Shown: positions 36,337-47,592 of the stretch, one piece after another | Layout of the letters: the number at the start of each line of letters is the position of its first letter | Numbering within the stretch: position 1 is the stretch's first letter | Origin: Citreicoccus inhibens | GTDB lineage: Bacteria > Myxococcota > Myxococcia > Myxococcales > Myxococcaceae | Assembly: GCF_019039035.1 (NCBI RefSeq) | Contig: NZ_JAHNZT010000003.1 | Span: 62,001 to 126,000, forward strand | Length of the DNA stretch: 64,000 nucleotides | Direction of reading: 5' to 3' | Notes under the pieces: generated by a model | The model's database searches: none | What the model saw: only the letters and a program-made list of their open reading frames with translations | Told to the model about the DNA's origin: nothing | Translations under genes and position numbers: made by a program

Positions 36337-37739
36337 TGCCCCTGCCCTTCTTCCAGCAGGCGCCCCGACGGAGGCGCCCCGCCAGCGCCGCCGCGCAGCC
36401 GCCTCGGGGACCGGCGGTCCGCGAGGGCCGTCGCTCGCGCGGCGTGGCGCTCATCATCGCGGTGGTGTCCATCGCGCTGCTCACGGTGGTGGCCACCGAG
36501 TTCGCGTACAACACGCGCGTGGACCTCCAGCTCGCCGCCAACCAGCGTGACGAGGTCCGCGCCTACTACATGGCGCGCTCGGGCATCGCGATGGGCCGGC
36601 TGCTCATGCGGTTCCAGAAGCAGGTGGACCAGACGCCCATCCCGAACATCGGCGACCTGCTCAAGCAGTTCATGCCCGGCGCCCAACAGGGAGGCCAGCA
36701 GCAGGCCCAGCCGCAGTCGCTCAACATCCAGCTCTGGAAGCTGGCGCGAGTGGACTGTCACATGCTCAAGGGGCTGGTGAAGAGCGACGCCGCGACGGAC
36801 GAAGAGGGCCGCTCGGAGACCGCGCCCGTGAAGGCGGACTCCAAGTTCCAGATGGAAAACGAGGACGAGGAGCAGGGCGGCTCATCCGAGGTCGCCTCGC
36901 AGATGCACAAGCGCTCCTTTGGCGGATTCGAGGGCTGCTTCCTGGCCACCATCAGCGACGAAGAGGAGAAGCTCAACGTCGTGCGGCTCAACTCGGGCGC
37001 GGGCGATGCATTGCCCACCGCGTCTCGACTCTTGGACATGATGTCCGACAAGCGCTTCGAGTTCCTCTGGGACCACGAGGACGCCAACAAGGTCCGCACC
37101 ACGCCCCAGGATGTCCTGCTCGCGATGAAGGACTGGGCTGACGACGACACCACCCAGTCCTCCCTCAACTTGAAGGACCCCACCAACCCGCTGGTGAATG
37201 GCTTCTCGGACGAGGGTTCGCCCTACAGCCGCTATGAGCCGCGCTACGAGCCGAAGAACGCCCGCTTCGACAGCCTGGACGAGCTGTACCGAGTGCACGG
37301 CGTGAACGACGCCTTCATGGCGGCCTTCCGGGACCGGCTCACGGTGTATCCGGACCCCAACTCCAAGCCCAACATCAACACGGATGATCCGGTGATGCTC
37401 GGCTTGGCCATCATGTCCGCGGCGGACCCGAGCCGGCCGGATCCCCGGCTGTCGGATCCGGTGTTCCTCAACGAGCTCATCTCGCGCATCCGCGCCGCGC
37501 GCATGTTCAGCTTCTTCGGGATGTCCGTGCAGGACTTCCTCGCCGTGATGGAGGCGGCGGGGGTCGCGACCAACCCGAGCATCAAGAGCAACGTCGCCAA
37601 CAATCGCTACCTGGGCGACAAGAGCACGACGTTCACCATCAAATCCGTGGGAGAAGCGGGCAGCGTCCAGAAGACGCTCACCGCGGTCATCCGGCTCGAC
37701 GACGGGCTGGGCAAGCTCCTGTACTGGAGAGAGGAATAG
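36336..37739 (+). CDS. gspK: minor pseudopilin GspK
   Basis: The 467-residue protein is the large minor pseudopilin at the pseudopilus tip. After a ~35-residue Arg-rich leader, SRGVALIIAVVSIALLTVVA is the membrane segment. Val or Ala stand where other pseudopilins have Phe, and no Glu is seen at +5, as known for GspK. The Asn/Asp-rich SNPNINTDDP-like PNSKPNINTDDPV region and final VGEAGSVQKTLTAVIRL block are family-typical. The protein is larger than many GspK (~320), owing to acidic insertions around 140-190. Confidence 0.92.
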   Translation: MPLPFFQQAPRRRRPASAAAQPPRGPAVREGRRSRGVALIIAVVSIALLTVVATEFAYNTRVDLQLAANQRDEVRAYYMARSGIAMGRLLMRFQKQVDQTPIPNIGDLLKQFMPGAQQGGQQQAQPQSLNIQLWKLARVDCHMLKGLVKSDAATDEEGRSETAPVKADSKFQMENEDEEQGGSSEVASQMHKRSFGGFEGCFLATISDEEEKLNVVRLNSGAGDALPTASRLLDMMSDKRFEFLWDHEDANKVRTTPQDVLLAMKDWADDDTTQSSLNLKDPTNPLVNGFSDEGSPYSRYEPRYEPKNARFDSLDELYRVHGVNDAFMAAFRDRLTVYPDPNSKPNINTDDPVMLGLAIMSAADPSRPDPRLSDPVFLNELISRIRAARMFSFFGMSVQDFLAVMEAAGVATNPSIKSNVANNRYLGDKSTTFTIKSVGEAGSVQKTLTAVIRLDDGLGKLLYWREE

Positions 37740-37740
37740 C

Positions 37741-39351
37741 ATGGCCCGCATCCTTGGCCTGGACCTCGGCAGCCAATCCGTGAAGGCGGTGGTGCTGGAG
37801 TCCAAACAGAAGGGACACACCCCCAAGGCCTACGCCGAGGTGCGCCGCGCGCCCGAGGGGGACAAGGCGGAGACGCTGCGCGCCGCGCTTCGGGAGCTGA
37901 TGGCGGCGATCCCCCCCGGGCATCTGGATCAGGTCGTCATCGCCCTGCCCGGTCCGGGGCTCACCACGCACGCGCTCCAGCTGCCCTTCTCCGACGCTCG
38001 CCGCGTGGAGGCCGCGCTGCCCTTCGAGATTGGCAGCCAGCTCCCCTTCGACGTCTCCGAGTCCGTCTACGACTACCAGGTCGTGGGGCTGAAGGACGCG
38101 GGGAACGCCAAGGACAAGGCCGCGGACCTGCTCGTGGGCGTGGTGCGCCAGGAGGAGCTGAAGGGCCTGCTCGAGATGCTCGGGGAGCTGAAGCTCGATC
38201 CGCGCGTCGTCACGCACCCGGGGCTCGCCTACCAGAACCTGCTCCAGCAGGCGCCGGGCCTCTTCCAGGGCCTGGGCGAGGGCGGCACCGTGGCGGTGGT
38301 GGACATCGGGCACGAGCGCACGTCCGTGGCCATTGGCCGACCGGGCCAGGGCGTGGAGCTGGTGCGCACGTTCGCCGGCGGCGGCCGGGACCTGAGCCGC
38401 GCGCTGTCCACCGAGTTCCAGACGTCCTACCCCGAGGCGCACCAGTGGAAGGAGCAGCACGGGGCCATGGCGGGCGCGGCGCAGGGGCCGGACGCCGAGC
38501 GCGCCTCGGCGGCCTTCGTGCGCGGCCTGCAGCCCGTGCTGCGCGAGCTGCGGCCCACGTTCAAGGCCTTCACCGCCCGCACGCGCCGGCAGGTGGACGC
38601 GATCGTCCTGTGCGGTGGCACGGCGAGGATGCCCGGGCTGGCGGACCAGCTCAGCCAGGACCTGCGGGTGCCCGTGCGGGTGCTCGCGCTGCCCGCGGAC
38701 TCGGTGGAGGTCATCCCCGCCGCGCAGCAGTCCACGGCCGCGCAGGCGTACGCGCTGGCCATGCGGGGCAATGCCTCGGGCGCGCGCGCGCCGCGCTTCA
38801 ACCTGCGCCGGGGCCCGTTCGCGTTCAAGGGCGACTTCGACTACGTGAAGGACAAGCTGGGGCTGCTGGCGTCGTTCGGCGTCACGCTCCTGCTCCTGCT
38901 CGTGGCGTTCGGCGTGGTGCGCAACACGGTGCTGTCGCGGCGCGAGGCGCAGGTGGATGCCGTGCTCTGTGACACCACGCAGCGCATCCTCGGCACCTGC
39001 GAGAAGAACTACGACCGCGCGCTCAACATGCTCAAGGGCGTGGAGAGCCCGGCGGCGGCGCTGCCGCAGATGTCCGCCGTCAACCTGCTGTCGGAGGTGA
39101 CGCAGCGGATCCCCCCGGAGATTCCGGTGAAGTTCGACCGCATCCAGATCGACCTGGACCGCATCATCCTCCAGGGCGAGACGGACAGCTCGAAGCAGAT
39201 CGACGCGCTCTCCACGGCCTTGAAGAACCATCGCTGCTTCAAGGAAGTGAAGGAGGGCAAGGTGGAGAAGACGCGCGACGGGCAGAAGCTCTCCTTCCGC
39301 CTGGACGTGCAGGTGCAGTGCCCCGGCGAGCAGCAGGGCGGGGAGAGCTAG
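37741..39351 (+). CDS. gspL: GspL with full actin-like (PilM-type) cytoplasmic domain
   Basis: The 536-residue protein has a cytoplasmic actin-like fold (1-~340), with nucleotide-loop motifs GLDLGSQSVKAVVL (5-18), VVDIGHERTSVAIG and LCGGTARMPGL. One transmembrane helix (~378-397) and a periplasmic domain (~400-530) follow. It matches GspL topology but its ATPase-fold motifs are better preserved than in the classic family and resemble PilM. Whether it binds ATP is untested. It recruits GspE to the membrane. It starts 1 bp after the gspK stop. Confidence 0.92.
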   Translation: MARILGLDLGSQSVKAVVLESKQKGHTPKAYAEVRRAPEGDKAETLRAALRELMAAIPPGHLDQVVIALPGPGLTTHALQLPFSDARRVEAALPFEIGSQLPFDVSESVYDYQVVGLKDAGNAKDKAADLLVGVVRQEELKGLLEMLGELKLDPRVVTHPGLAYQNLLQQAPGLFQGLGEGGTVAVVDIGHERTSVAIGRPGQGVELVRTFAGGGRDLSRALSTEFQTSYPEAHQWKEQHGAMAGAAQGPDAERASAAFVRGLQPVLRELRPTFKAFTARTRRQVDAIVLCGGTARMPGLADQLSQDLRVPVRVLALPADSVEVIPAAQQSTAAQAYALAMRGNASGARAPRFNLRRGPFAFKGDFDYVKDKLGLLASFGVTLLLLLVAFGVVRNTVLSRREAQVDAVLCDTTQRILGTCEKNYDRALNMLKGVESPAAALPQMSAVNLLSEVTQRIPPEIPVKFDRIQIDLDRIILQGETDSSKQIDALSTALKNHRCFKEVKEGKVEKTRDGQKLSFRLDVQVQCPGEQQGGES

Positions 39352-39354
39352 GCC

Positions 39355-39912
39355 ATGGGAAAACTTCGGGAACTCTTCGGTCCCCTCCAGACGTGGTTCG
39401 AGCGGCTGAGCGATCGCGAGCGCAAGCTCGTGGCGCTGGCGGGCTCGGCCGTGGTGGCGTTCACCGTGTTCGCCATCCTCTTCAGCTTCGCCAACAGCGC
39501 GCAGGGCTACCGCCGGCGCACGCAGGACAAGCAGGCGAAGCTCCAGGACGTTCAGGCGCTGGCCGCCAGCTACCGCGAGGCCCAGTCCGAGCGGCAGGCG
39601 GTGGAGCAGCAGCTGACGCGCAGCAACGTGCGGCTCATCAGCTACATCGAGGACAAGGCCACGGCGGCCGGCCTCACCGTGCCCAACATGACGCCCAAGG
39701 GAGACGTGGGGATCGGGGACGGGAAGATCATCGAGAGCTCCGTGGAGCTGACCTTCACGGACGTGGACCTGCGCAAGCTGACCGACTTCCTGCGCACGGT
39801 GGAGAGCGGCCCGGGCGTGGTGAAGGTGAAGTACCTCCGCGTAGAGCCGCGGCCCGCCACCGACACGCTGGCGGTGTGGACCACCGTCGCCACCTACCGG
39901 ATGAAGCAATAA
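39355..39912 (+). CDS. gspM: type II secretion platform protein GspM
   Basis: The 185-residue bitopic protein has a cytoplasmic N-terminus, a transmembrane helix (~24-42) and a predicted coiled coil (~50-85), then a ferredoxin-like periplasmic domain. It pairs with GspL. The size and order fit GspM exactly, even though the sequence itself is weakly conserved. It starts 3 bp after gspL and ends 3 bp before gspN. Confidence 0.9.
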   Translation: MGKLRELFGPLQTWFERLSDRERKLVALAGSAVVAFTVFAILFSFANSAQGYRRRTQDKQAKLQDVQALAASYREAQSERQAVEQQLTRSNVRLISYIEDKATAAGLTVPNMTPKGDVGIGDGKIIESSVELTFTDVDLRKLTDFLRTVESGPGVVKVKYLRVEPRPATDTLAVWTTVATYRMKQ

Positions 39913-39915
39913 GCC

Positions 39916-40899
39916 ATGAGCCCTGACTCCAAGCCCGCCCGCTGGAAGGTCGTCCTCGGCTACGCCGCGTTCGCGGTGGTTGCCTTCATCCTCTGCCTGC
40001 TGTTCACCTTCCCGTACGACGCGGTGCGCTCGCGCGTCGTCACCGAGGCCGCCGGGCAGGGACTTGCCGTGCGCATCGGCAGCCTGCGTCCGGGGCTGTA
40101 TGGCATCACCGCCCACGACGTGCGCCTGAGCAAGCCGCCCGCGCCGCTGAGCCCGGACACGGTCGCGTCGCTCGCGCGCGGCGAGAGCACGGTGTTGGGC
40201 GCCGCGGAGTTGGGCGAGGCGCTCGTCTTCGACAGCGTGGCGATGCGCCCCACCCTCTTCCCTCCCGGTCTGGCGGTGAACGCCAGCGCCATGGGGGGCT
40301 CGCTCTTCCTCAGCGTGGGCGGGCTCTCCGACCTGGCCGTCCGGCTGGAGGCGCGGGGCCTGAAGGCCAACGGCGGCAACCTGCCGGCCTACACGGGCTT
40401 GGACATGGAGGGCAACGTGAGCGGGAACCTCGCGCTGAACATGCCGGGCTCGGTGTTCAAGATTGCCTCCGCGGACTGGTCCGCCGCGACGGGGACGCTC
40501 ACGCTCGACACCAAGGGGCTGCTCATCAAGAGCGGCAAGGTGGCCATCCCCATCTCGCCTGGAAGCCCCGCCATGCCCATGGACGCCCCGCGCATCGAGC
40601 TGGGCGAGCTCAACGGGGACATCCAGTTCGACAAGGGCCTGGGCACGGTGAAGACGCTGACGCTCAAGAGCGATGACCTGGATGGCTCGGGCACCGGCAC
40701 GGTGAAGCTGGGCAAGCGTCCGGAGTACAGCGAGCTGGCGCTGGACGTGCGCCTCAAGTTCGACCCGGACTTCCAGAAGCGGCTGGGGCCCCTGAGCATC
40801 GCGCTCAACTTCTTGCCGACGGACCGCGAGAACCCTCAGTACCGCGGCGGCAAGCTGACGGGCATGCTGAGCAGCGTGCGCTTCCAGCCCAAGCGCTAG
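39916..40899 (+). CDS. gspN: type II secretion protein GspN
   Basis: The 327-residue protein has an N-terminal transmembrane helix (~14-33). A long region of beta strands follows, consistent with GspN, an accessory inner-membrane-anchored periplasmic subunit found in some operons. The pattern of repeated amphipathic strands (LALNMPGSVFKIASADW, GTGTVKLGKRPEYSELAL) suggests an AsmA-like lipid-groove fold, which is known for this family. It is the last gene of the operon and ends at a strong terminator. Confidence 0.85.
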   Translation: MSPDSKPARWKVVLGYAAFAVVAFILCLLFTFPYDAVRSRVVTEAAGQGLAVRIGSLRPGLYGITAHDVRLSKPPAPLSPDTVASLARGESTVLGAAELGEALVFDSVAMRPTLFPPGLAVNASAMGGSLFLSVGGLSDLAVRLEARGLKANGGNLPAYTGLDMEGNVSGNLALNMPGSVFKIASADWSAATGTLTLDTKGLLIKSGKVAIPISPGSPAMPMDAPRIELGELNGDIQFDKGLGTVKTLTLKSDDLDGSGTGTVKLGKRPEYSELALDVRLKFDPDFQKRLGPLSIALNFLPTDRENPQYRGGKLTGMLSSVRFQPKR

Positions 40900-40936
40900 G
40901 CCCGCGCGGGCCCCCGCGCCCGCTCCGGGCGTGGGG
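40899..40936 (+). terminator. terminator of the type II secretion operon
   Basis: The 14-bp palindrome GGCCCGCGCGGGCC (40899-40912) overlaps the stop. It is followed by an 11-bp stem, CCCCGCGCCCG with CGGGCGTGGGG (40912-40936), with a 3-nt loop and one G-U pair. This is among the strongest hairpins I found. Confidence 0.75.
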
Positions 40937-40999
40937 TTGAAAGCCGGCCAGCGCGCCATGTAAAGGCATCCCCGGACTGACCTTCTGGGAGTGGCTGGG

Positions 41000-42637
<1,638 letters not shown>

Positions 42638-42638
42638 G

Positions 42639-42654
42639 CCCGCGCGAGCGCGGG
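42639..42654 (+). terminator. hairpin after the FHA activator gene
   Basis: CCCGCG (42639-42644) and CGCGGG (42649-42654) with a 4-nt CGAG loop lie just past the TAG stop at 42635-42637. Confidence 0.5.
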
Positions 42655-42708
42655 GCGGCCTTCCAGGCAGGCCCTGTGCTCGCCCCGTGCTGCCGCGTCC
42701 GTCCACCA

Positions 42709-42725
42709 GTGCTCACCGTGAGCAC
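42709..42725. promoter_or_regulatory. perfect 17-bp palindrome upstream of gnd-zwf
   Basis: GTGCTCAC, one central C, then GTGAGCAC form a perfect dyad with 8-bp arms, 38 bp before the gnd start. Symmetry and position suggest an operator for a dimeric regulator. No regulator gene is adjacent that fits. Confidence 0.55.
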
Positions 42726-42763
42726 CGCCCCGTGGCGCAGACTCCCGGGGCGGGGAGGCGCGC

Positions 42764-43786
42764 ATGGACGTGGGCATGGTGGGGTTGGGGCGGATGGGCG
42801 CGAACATGGCGCTCCGGTTGCTCCAGGCGGGACACCGCTGCGTCGTCACCGACATCCGCCCAGCGGCCGTGGATGCGCTCCGTCAGGAGGGCGCGACGGG
42901 CGCGGACTCGATCGAAGCGCTGGTCCGCCAGCTTGCCCCACCGCGCGCCGTCTGGTTGATGTTGCCCGCGGGGCTGGTGGACCTGACGCTCCAGGCCCTG
43001 ATTCCACTGCTGGAGCCCGGCGACACCGTCATCGACGGCGGCAACTCGTACTACCTCGATGACCTGCGCCGCGCGGCCGAACTTCGGGAGCGGCACCTGC
43101 ACGCCGTGGACGTGGGGGTGAGCGGCGGGGTGTGGGGTCGCCAGCGCGGCTACTGCCTGATGGTTGGGGGCGAAGCCGACGTGGTGACGCGGCTCGCGCC
43201 GCTGTTCGCCTCGCTCGCGCCCGGGGTGGCGAGCGCGGAGCGGCTGTCCGGCGACGCCTCGCCTCCCCTGCCCGCCGAGGAGGGCTGGCTGCACTGCGGG
43301 CCTCACGGCGCGGGCCACTTCGTGAAGATGGTGCACAACGGCATCGAGTACGGGCTGATGGCCGCCTACGCCGAGGGCTTCAACATCCTGCACAAGGCCA
43401 ACGCGGGGAAGCATCCCCGCCCGGTGGACGCGGAGACCGCGCCGCTGCGCCACCCCGAGCACTACCTCTACGACTTCGACCTCGGGGCCATCGCCGAGGT
43501 GTGGCGGCGCGGCAGCGTCATCTCCTCGTGGTTGTTGGACCTGTCCGCGCGCGCGCTCCGGTTGGATCCCACGCTGCAGAACTTCTCCGGCCGCGTGGCG
43601 GACTCAGGCGAGGGCCGGTGGACACTGGAGGCCGCGGACCATGAGGGCGTGCCGGTGCCGGTGCTCGCCGCGGCGCTGTTCGCGCGCTTCAGCGCCCAGG
43701 GCGCGAGCACCTTCGCCAACCAACTGCTGTCCGCCATGCGCTTCCAGTTCGGCGGACACCTCGAGCGGCCCACCCCGGGAGCCTGA
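42764..43786 (+). CDS. gnd: 6-phosphogluconate dehydrogenase, decarboxylating (short GndA/YqeC type)
   Basis: The 340-residue enzyme oxidises and decarboxylates 6-phosphogluconate to ribulose 5-phosphate with NAD(P)+. Motifs are the Rossmann loop GLGRMGANM (7-15), the substrate loop DGGNSYY, and the catalytic GPHGAGHFVKMVHNGIEYG with Lys and Asn. Its size is that of the ~300-residue shorter family, which often uses NAD, versus ~470 for the E. coli enzyme. Compared with that short family it has a ~20-residue insertion around ASPPLPAEEG. zwf follows after 3 bp. Confidence 0.94.
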   Translation: MDVGMVGLGRMGANMALRLLQAGHRCVVTDIRPAAVDALRQEGATGADSIEALVRQLAPPRAVWLMLPAGLVDLTLQALIPLLEPGDTVIDGGNSYYLDDLRRAAELRERHLHAVDVGVSGGVWGRQRGYCLMVGGEADVVTRLAPLFASLAPGVASAERLSGDASPPLPAEEGWLHCGPHGAGHFVKMVHNGIEYGLMAAYAEGFNILHKANAGKHPRPVDAETAPLRHPEHYLYDFDLGAIAEVWRRGSVISSWLLDLSARALRLDPTLQNFSGRVADSGEGRWTLEAADHEGVPVPVLAAALFARFSAQGASTFANQLLSAMRFQFGGHLERPTPGA

Positions 43787-43789
43787 GCC

Positions 43790-45259
43790 ATGGCTGAACT
43801 CCTGTCCGATGCCCTCGTCTTCTTCGGCGCCACGGGCGACCTGGCGTACAAGAAAATCTTCCCCGCCCTCCAGGCCCTGGTGCGCGCGGGGCGGCTCTCC
43901 TGTCCCGTCATCGGCGTGGCCAAGTCCGGCTGGACGTTGGAGCACCTGCGCCAGCGCGCCCGCGACAGCGTCATGGCGCACGGCGGAGTGGACCCCGTGG
44001 CCTTCCCCAAGCTGTGCGCGCTCTTGCGCTACGTGGACGGGGACTACCGCGCTCCGGACACCTACGCGCGGGTGAAGGCCGCCATGGGCGAGGCGACCTG
44101 TCCGCTGCACTACTTCGCCATCCCGCCGGTGCTCTTCGGCCGAGTGGTGGAGGGGCTCGCGCACGCGGGCGCGCTCGCCAATGGGCGCGTGGTGGTGGAG
44201 AAGCCGTTCGGACGGGATTTGACCTCGGCGCGCGCGCTCAACCAGGAGCTCCATCGCTTCCTGCCCGAGGAGTCCATCTTCCGCATCGACCACTTCCTCG
44301 GGAAGGAGCCGGTGCTGAACCTGCTGTTCTTCCGCTTCGCCAACTCGTTCCTGGAGCCGGTGTGGAACCGCCAGTACGTCAGCAGCGTGCAAATCACCCT
44401 GGCGGAGAGCATCGGCGTGCAGGGGCGCGGCTCGTTCTACGAGCAGGTGGGCGCGATGCGCGACGTGGTGCAGAACCACCTGCTCCAGGTGGTGGCGCTG
44501 TTGGCCATGGAGCCTCCCGCGGGCCCGTCCCCCGAGGACATCCGAGACGAGCGCAGCCGCGTCTTCCGTCACATGGTCGCGCTGGGGCCCGATGACGTGG
44601 TGCGCGGCCAGTTCACCGACTACCGCCGTGAGCCGGGCGTGGCTCCCACCTCCAACGTGGAGACGTTCGCCGCGGTGCGGCTGCACATCGACTCGTGGCG
44701 CTGGGCCGGGGTGCCCTTCTACCTGCGCGCGGGCAAGTGTCTGCCGGTGACGGCCACGGAGGTGCGCGTGGAGTTCAAGCGCCCGCCCTACCCCATCTTC
44801 GACAATGGCCACCCCGGCACGCCGGACTTCGTGCGCTTCCGGCTGGGGCCCGACGTGCTCATCTCCATCGGCGCGAGGACCAAGCGCCCGGGTGAGGCCA
44901 TGGTGGGCGAGGACGTGGAGCTCATCGCCCTGCGCAACCGCGGCGCGCAGAAGGAGCCCTATGAGCGGCTGCTCGGGGACGCGATGCGCGGTGACTCGTC
45001 CCTCTTCGCGCGGCAGGACGCGGTGGAGCAGGCCTGGCGCGTGGTGGACTCCGTCCTCGGAGACGTCACGCCGTTGCATCTGTACTCACCTGGCACCTGG
45101 GGCCCCTCGGAGGCGGACGCGCTCATCGCGCCGGATACGCGGTGGCACGACATGCGCCAGCCCGACCTGTCCAGCTACGCCGCGCAGGCGCGCATGAGCG
45201 AACCCCACGAGGTGCGCTCGCGCGAGGCCACGCACGAGCACGCCCCGCAGACGGTGTAG
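43790..45259 (+). CDS. zwf: glucose-6-phosphate dehydrogenase
   Basis: The 489-residue enzyme converts glucose 6-phosphate to 6-phosphogluconolactone, producing NADPH. It has the nucleotide-binding [10 protein letters not shown] (~14-23), the substrate/catalytic signature [11 protein letters not shown] and the conserved AGKCLP near the dimer region. It is co-transcribed with gnd (3-bp gap). A 6-phosphogluconolactonase gene is not present nearby. It converges on the transporter gene 9 bp away. Confidence 0.96.
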   Translation: MAELLSDALVFFGATGDLAYKKIFPALQALVRAGRLSCPVIGVAKSGWTLEHLRQRARDSVMAHGGVDPVAFPKLCALLRYVDGDYRAPDTYARVKAAMGEATCPLHYFAIPPVLFGRVVEGLAHAGALANGRVVVEKPFGRDLTSARALNQELHRFLPEESIFRIDHFLGKEPVLNLLFFRFANSFLEPVWNRQYVSSVQITLAESIGVQGRGSFYEQVGAMRDVVQNHLLQVVALLAMEPPAGPSPEDIRDERSRVFRHMVALGPDDVVRGQFTDYRREPGVAPTSNVETFAAVRLHIDSWRWAGVPFYLRAGKCLPVTATEVRVEFKRPPYPIFDNGHPGTPDFVRFRLGPDVLISIGARTKRPGEAMVGEDVELIALRNRGAQKEPYERLLGDAMRGDSSLFARQDAVEQAWRVVDSVLGDVTPLHLYSPGTWGPSEADALIAPDTRWHDMRQPDLSSYAAQARMSEPHEVRSREATHEHAPQTV

Positions 45260-45268
45260 CGCGGGCCC

Positions 45269-47281
45269 TCAGTGGGAAGGGGCCTCGTCGCCCGGGGATG
45301 CGCTCCACCAGGCGGAGTGAGGCTCGGGGCGCTCGGCGCTGGGCAGGTACCAGGGAACGCTGGTCACCACGAGCCGCCGCTCGTCGCTCATGAGGAGGGC
45401 GCTGCGGAGCACCTCGGAGCGGTGCCCATAGAGCGCGGCGCGCAGCCAGCGGCGCTCCAGCAGCTCGGGCAGCACCACCACCACGGTGCGAAGGGGCGCG
45501 GCCTCCAGCAGCGAGTCCACGTGGTCCAGCAGCGGCCACACCACGCCGCGGTACGGAGACGGGACATGAACGAGGCGCGGGGGTTCACGCCCCGCCGCGA
45601 CCAGCGGCGCCTCCACGTAGCGGCGCCACGCGACATTCAGCTCCGCCTCCGAGTCCTCGCCCGTGCACACGTGCACCGCGTGGACGTCCTGGCTGAGTTC
45701 CAGCGCGAAGCACACCGCGGCCTCGGAGGCGTGGGACCAGCGGTCCACCGGCACGACGACGATGAAGGGCGGAGTGTCAGCCAGACGGATGGGACGCCGC
45801 AGTTCGGTGGCGCGGGCCATGCGCGCGTAGGCCGCGTGGACGCGCGAGAAGAGCAGGACCCCCATGGGAATGAGCAGGAGCGCGGCCCAGCCCCCCTCGG
45901 CGAACTTGGACACGCCGACGATGAGCAGCGTCAGCGCCGTCAGCACGCCGCCCACGCCATTGACCGCGCGCCGCCACTGCCAACCCACCTGCGCCCGGTG
46001 GCGGTTCCAGTGCACCACCATGCCGAGCTGCGACAAGGTGAAGGCCAGCAGCGCGCCCATGGCGAACAGCGGGATGAGGCGATCCGTGATGCCTCGGCAG
46101 ACGATGAGGAGCAAGGCCGCCAGCAGCGCGAGCGTGAGGATGCCGTAGGAGAACACGAGCCGCCGGCCGCGATGCGCGAACGACACCGGGAGGTTGCGGT
46201 CCTGGGCCAGCAGTCGGCACACGCGCGGGAAGTCCGCGAAGCTGGTGTTGGCGGACAGCGAGAGGACCGCGAGGATGGTCGCCATGGCGCCGTAATAGAA
46301 GACGCCGCGCCCCATCACCGCGCCGATGAGCTGGGACAGCACGCTCTGGTAGCTCGAGGAGCCCGGCACGGTGGCGCCCACGGCATAGGCGCGGCACAGC
46401 ACCGCCACGCCCGCCAACAGCGCCACGAGGGTGCCGACGATGAGCGCGAGCGTGGTGCGCGCGCGTCGGATGGAGGGGTCGCGAAACAGCGGGACGCCGT
46501 TGCTGATGGCCTCCACGCCCGTCATCGCCGTGCAGCCACTGGCGAACGCGCGCATCACCAGCCACACCGTGGCCGCGCCCGTGGGCGAGGGCAGCGGTGG
46601 CGGCGGAACCTCCGCGATGGGATGTCCCCCGTGGGACACCATCTGGAACGCACCCACGCCCAGCGTCGTCACCAGCGCGGCGATGAACAACCAGGTGGGG
46701 AGCACGAACACGGCGCCAGCCTCTCGGACTCCGCGCAGGTTGATGAGCGTGAGCAACGCGAGCAGACCCAGCGTGAGCGGGAGCGTGTACGTGTGCAGCG
46801 CGGGGAAGACCGACACGAGCGCGCCCACGCCCGCGGAGATGCCCACCGCCACGTTGAGCACGTAGTCGAGCATGAGCGCGGAGGCGGCCAGGCGTCCCGC
46901 GCGCGGCCCCAGGTTCTCGCGCGCCACGGTGTACGCGCCGCCGCCGTGCGGATAGGCCGCGATGGTCTGCATGTACGAGTTGGCGACCATCAGCAGCAGA
47001 CCGATGATGCACGCCATCAGCGGCAGCAACAGCCACACGCCTTGGGTCCCCAGCGGGCGCAGCATGGTGAGCGCGGCCTCGGGGCCGTAGGCCGCGGACG
47101 ACAGCGCGTCCAGGCCCAGCAGCGCCACGCCGGCCACGATGCCAATGCGCTCGTGCAGCGCCTGGGCCGTGGAGAGCGGTCTCCCCAGGAGGAAGTCGAG
47201 GACGCCCGAGCTCGCCCCCCGTCGAGTCCGTCGTCCCGGGGCTCGGTGCGCCCCTCGCTCCGGATCGGCCGCGCGCTCCAT
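45269..47281 (-). CDS. APC-superfamily transporter, KimA/YdaO-like potassium uptake type
   Basis: The 670-residue protein has a ~40-residue cytosolic tail, then 12 predicted transmembrane helices (~60-490), and a ~180-residue C-terminal cytoplasmic domain resembling a universal-stress/NAD-fold. LDALSSAAYGPEAALTM near the first helix and SANTSFADFPRVCRLLAQDR mid-protein match KimA-type transporters, which in Bacillus import K+ and are inhibited by c-di-AMP. Others in the family are annotated amino acid permeases, so the substrate is not certain. ATG 47281 (MERAADPE) is the chosen start. Confidence 0.83.
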   Translation of the reverse strand: MERAADPERGAHRAPGRRTRRGASSGVLDFLLGRPLSTAQALHERIGIVAGVALLGLDALSSAAYGPEAALTMLRPLGTQGVWLLLPLMACIIGLLLMVANSYMQTIAAYPHGGGAYTVARENLGPRAGRLAASALMLDYVLNVAVGISAGVGALVSVFPALHTYTLPLTLGLLALLTLINLRGVREAGAVFVLPTWLFIAALVTTLGVGAFQMVSHGGHPIAEVPPPPLPSPTGAATVWLVMRAFASGCTAMTGVEAISNGVPLFRDPSIRRARTTLALIVGTLVALLAGVAVLCRAYAVGATVPGSSSYQSVLSQLIGAVMGRGVFYYGAMATILAVLSLSANTSFADFPRVCRLLAQDRNLPVSFAHRGRRLVFSYGILTLALLAALLLIVCRGITDRLIPLFAMGALLAFTLSQLGMVVHWNRHRAQVGWQWRRAVNGVGGVLTALTLLIVGVSKFAEGGWAALLLIPMGVLLFSRVHAAYARMARATELRRPIRLADTPPFIVVVPVDRWSHASEAAVCFALELSQDVHAVHVCTGEDSEAELNVAWRRYVEAPLVAAGREPPRLVHVPSPYRGVVWPLLDHVDSLLEAAPLRTVVVVLPELLERRWLRAALYGHRSEVLRSALLMSDERRLVVTSVPWYLPSAERPEPHSAWWSASPGDEAPSH

Positions 47282-47592
47282 CCGTCCCTCCCTCGCCCGC
47301 ACGCCACACGGCGCGCCCAGGACAAGCTGGGGCCCTCCCTGGCGCGCGCCCGCTGACGGGCGGCCCCATCGCCCGCCTCCTCGTCCGGCGCGCGACCCGG
47401 CATCCAGGGAGCCTCCTGCCATGTCCCCCCACCCCGCGGGACGAGCCCCACGTCGCGGACAGGCCCGTGCGCGGCCCTCACGGCCATGCCGGAGGAAATC
47501 GCCGGGTCCGGCCGGGCGGATTAGACCCTTCCAGGCGCTCGTGCGTTCCAGCCTCCAAGCCCTCTTCGGGGGAGCAGAGGAGACCCCCACGC
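47282..47592. other. 311-bp divergent intergenic region, no gene seen
   Basis: This gap separates the transporter and the sigma-factor gene. Minus-strand reading is open through it but shows no start signals or protein character. An ATTAGAC motif near 47519-47525 on the plus strand may be part of a promoter for the sigma factor. I see no convincing riboswitch or repeat. Confidence 0.5.

Noticed and set aside
45272-47356. Plus-strand frame of ~694 codons across the transporter
   Set aside because: Antisense shadow; the minus strand encodes a convincing 12-helix transporter.
47282-47592. c-di-AMP riboswitch before the KimA-like gene
   Set aside because: I looked for the conserved ydaO motif and could not recognise it.
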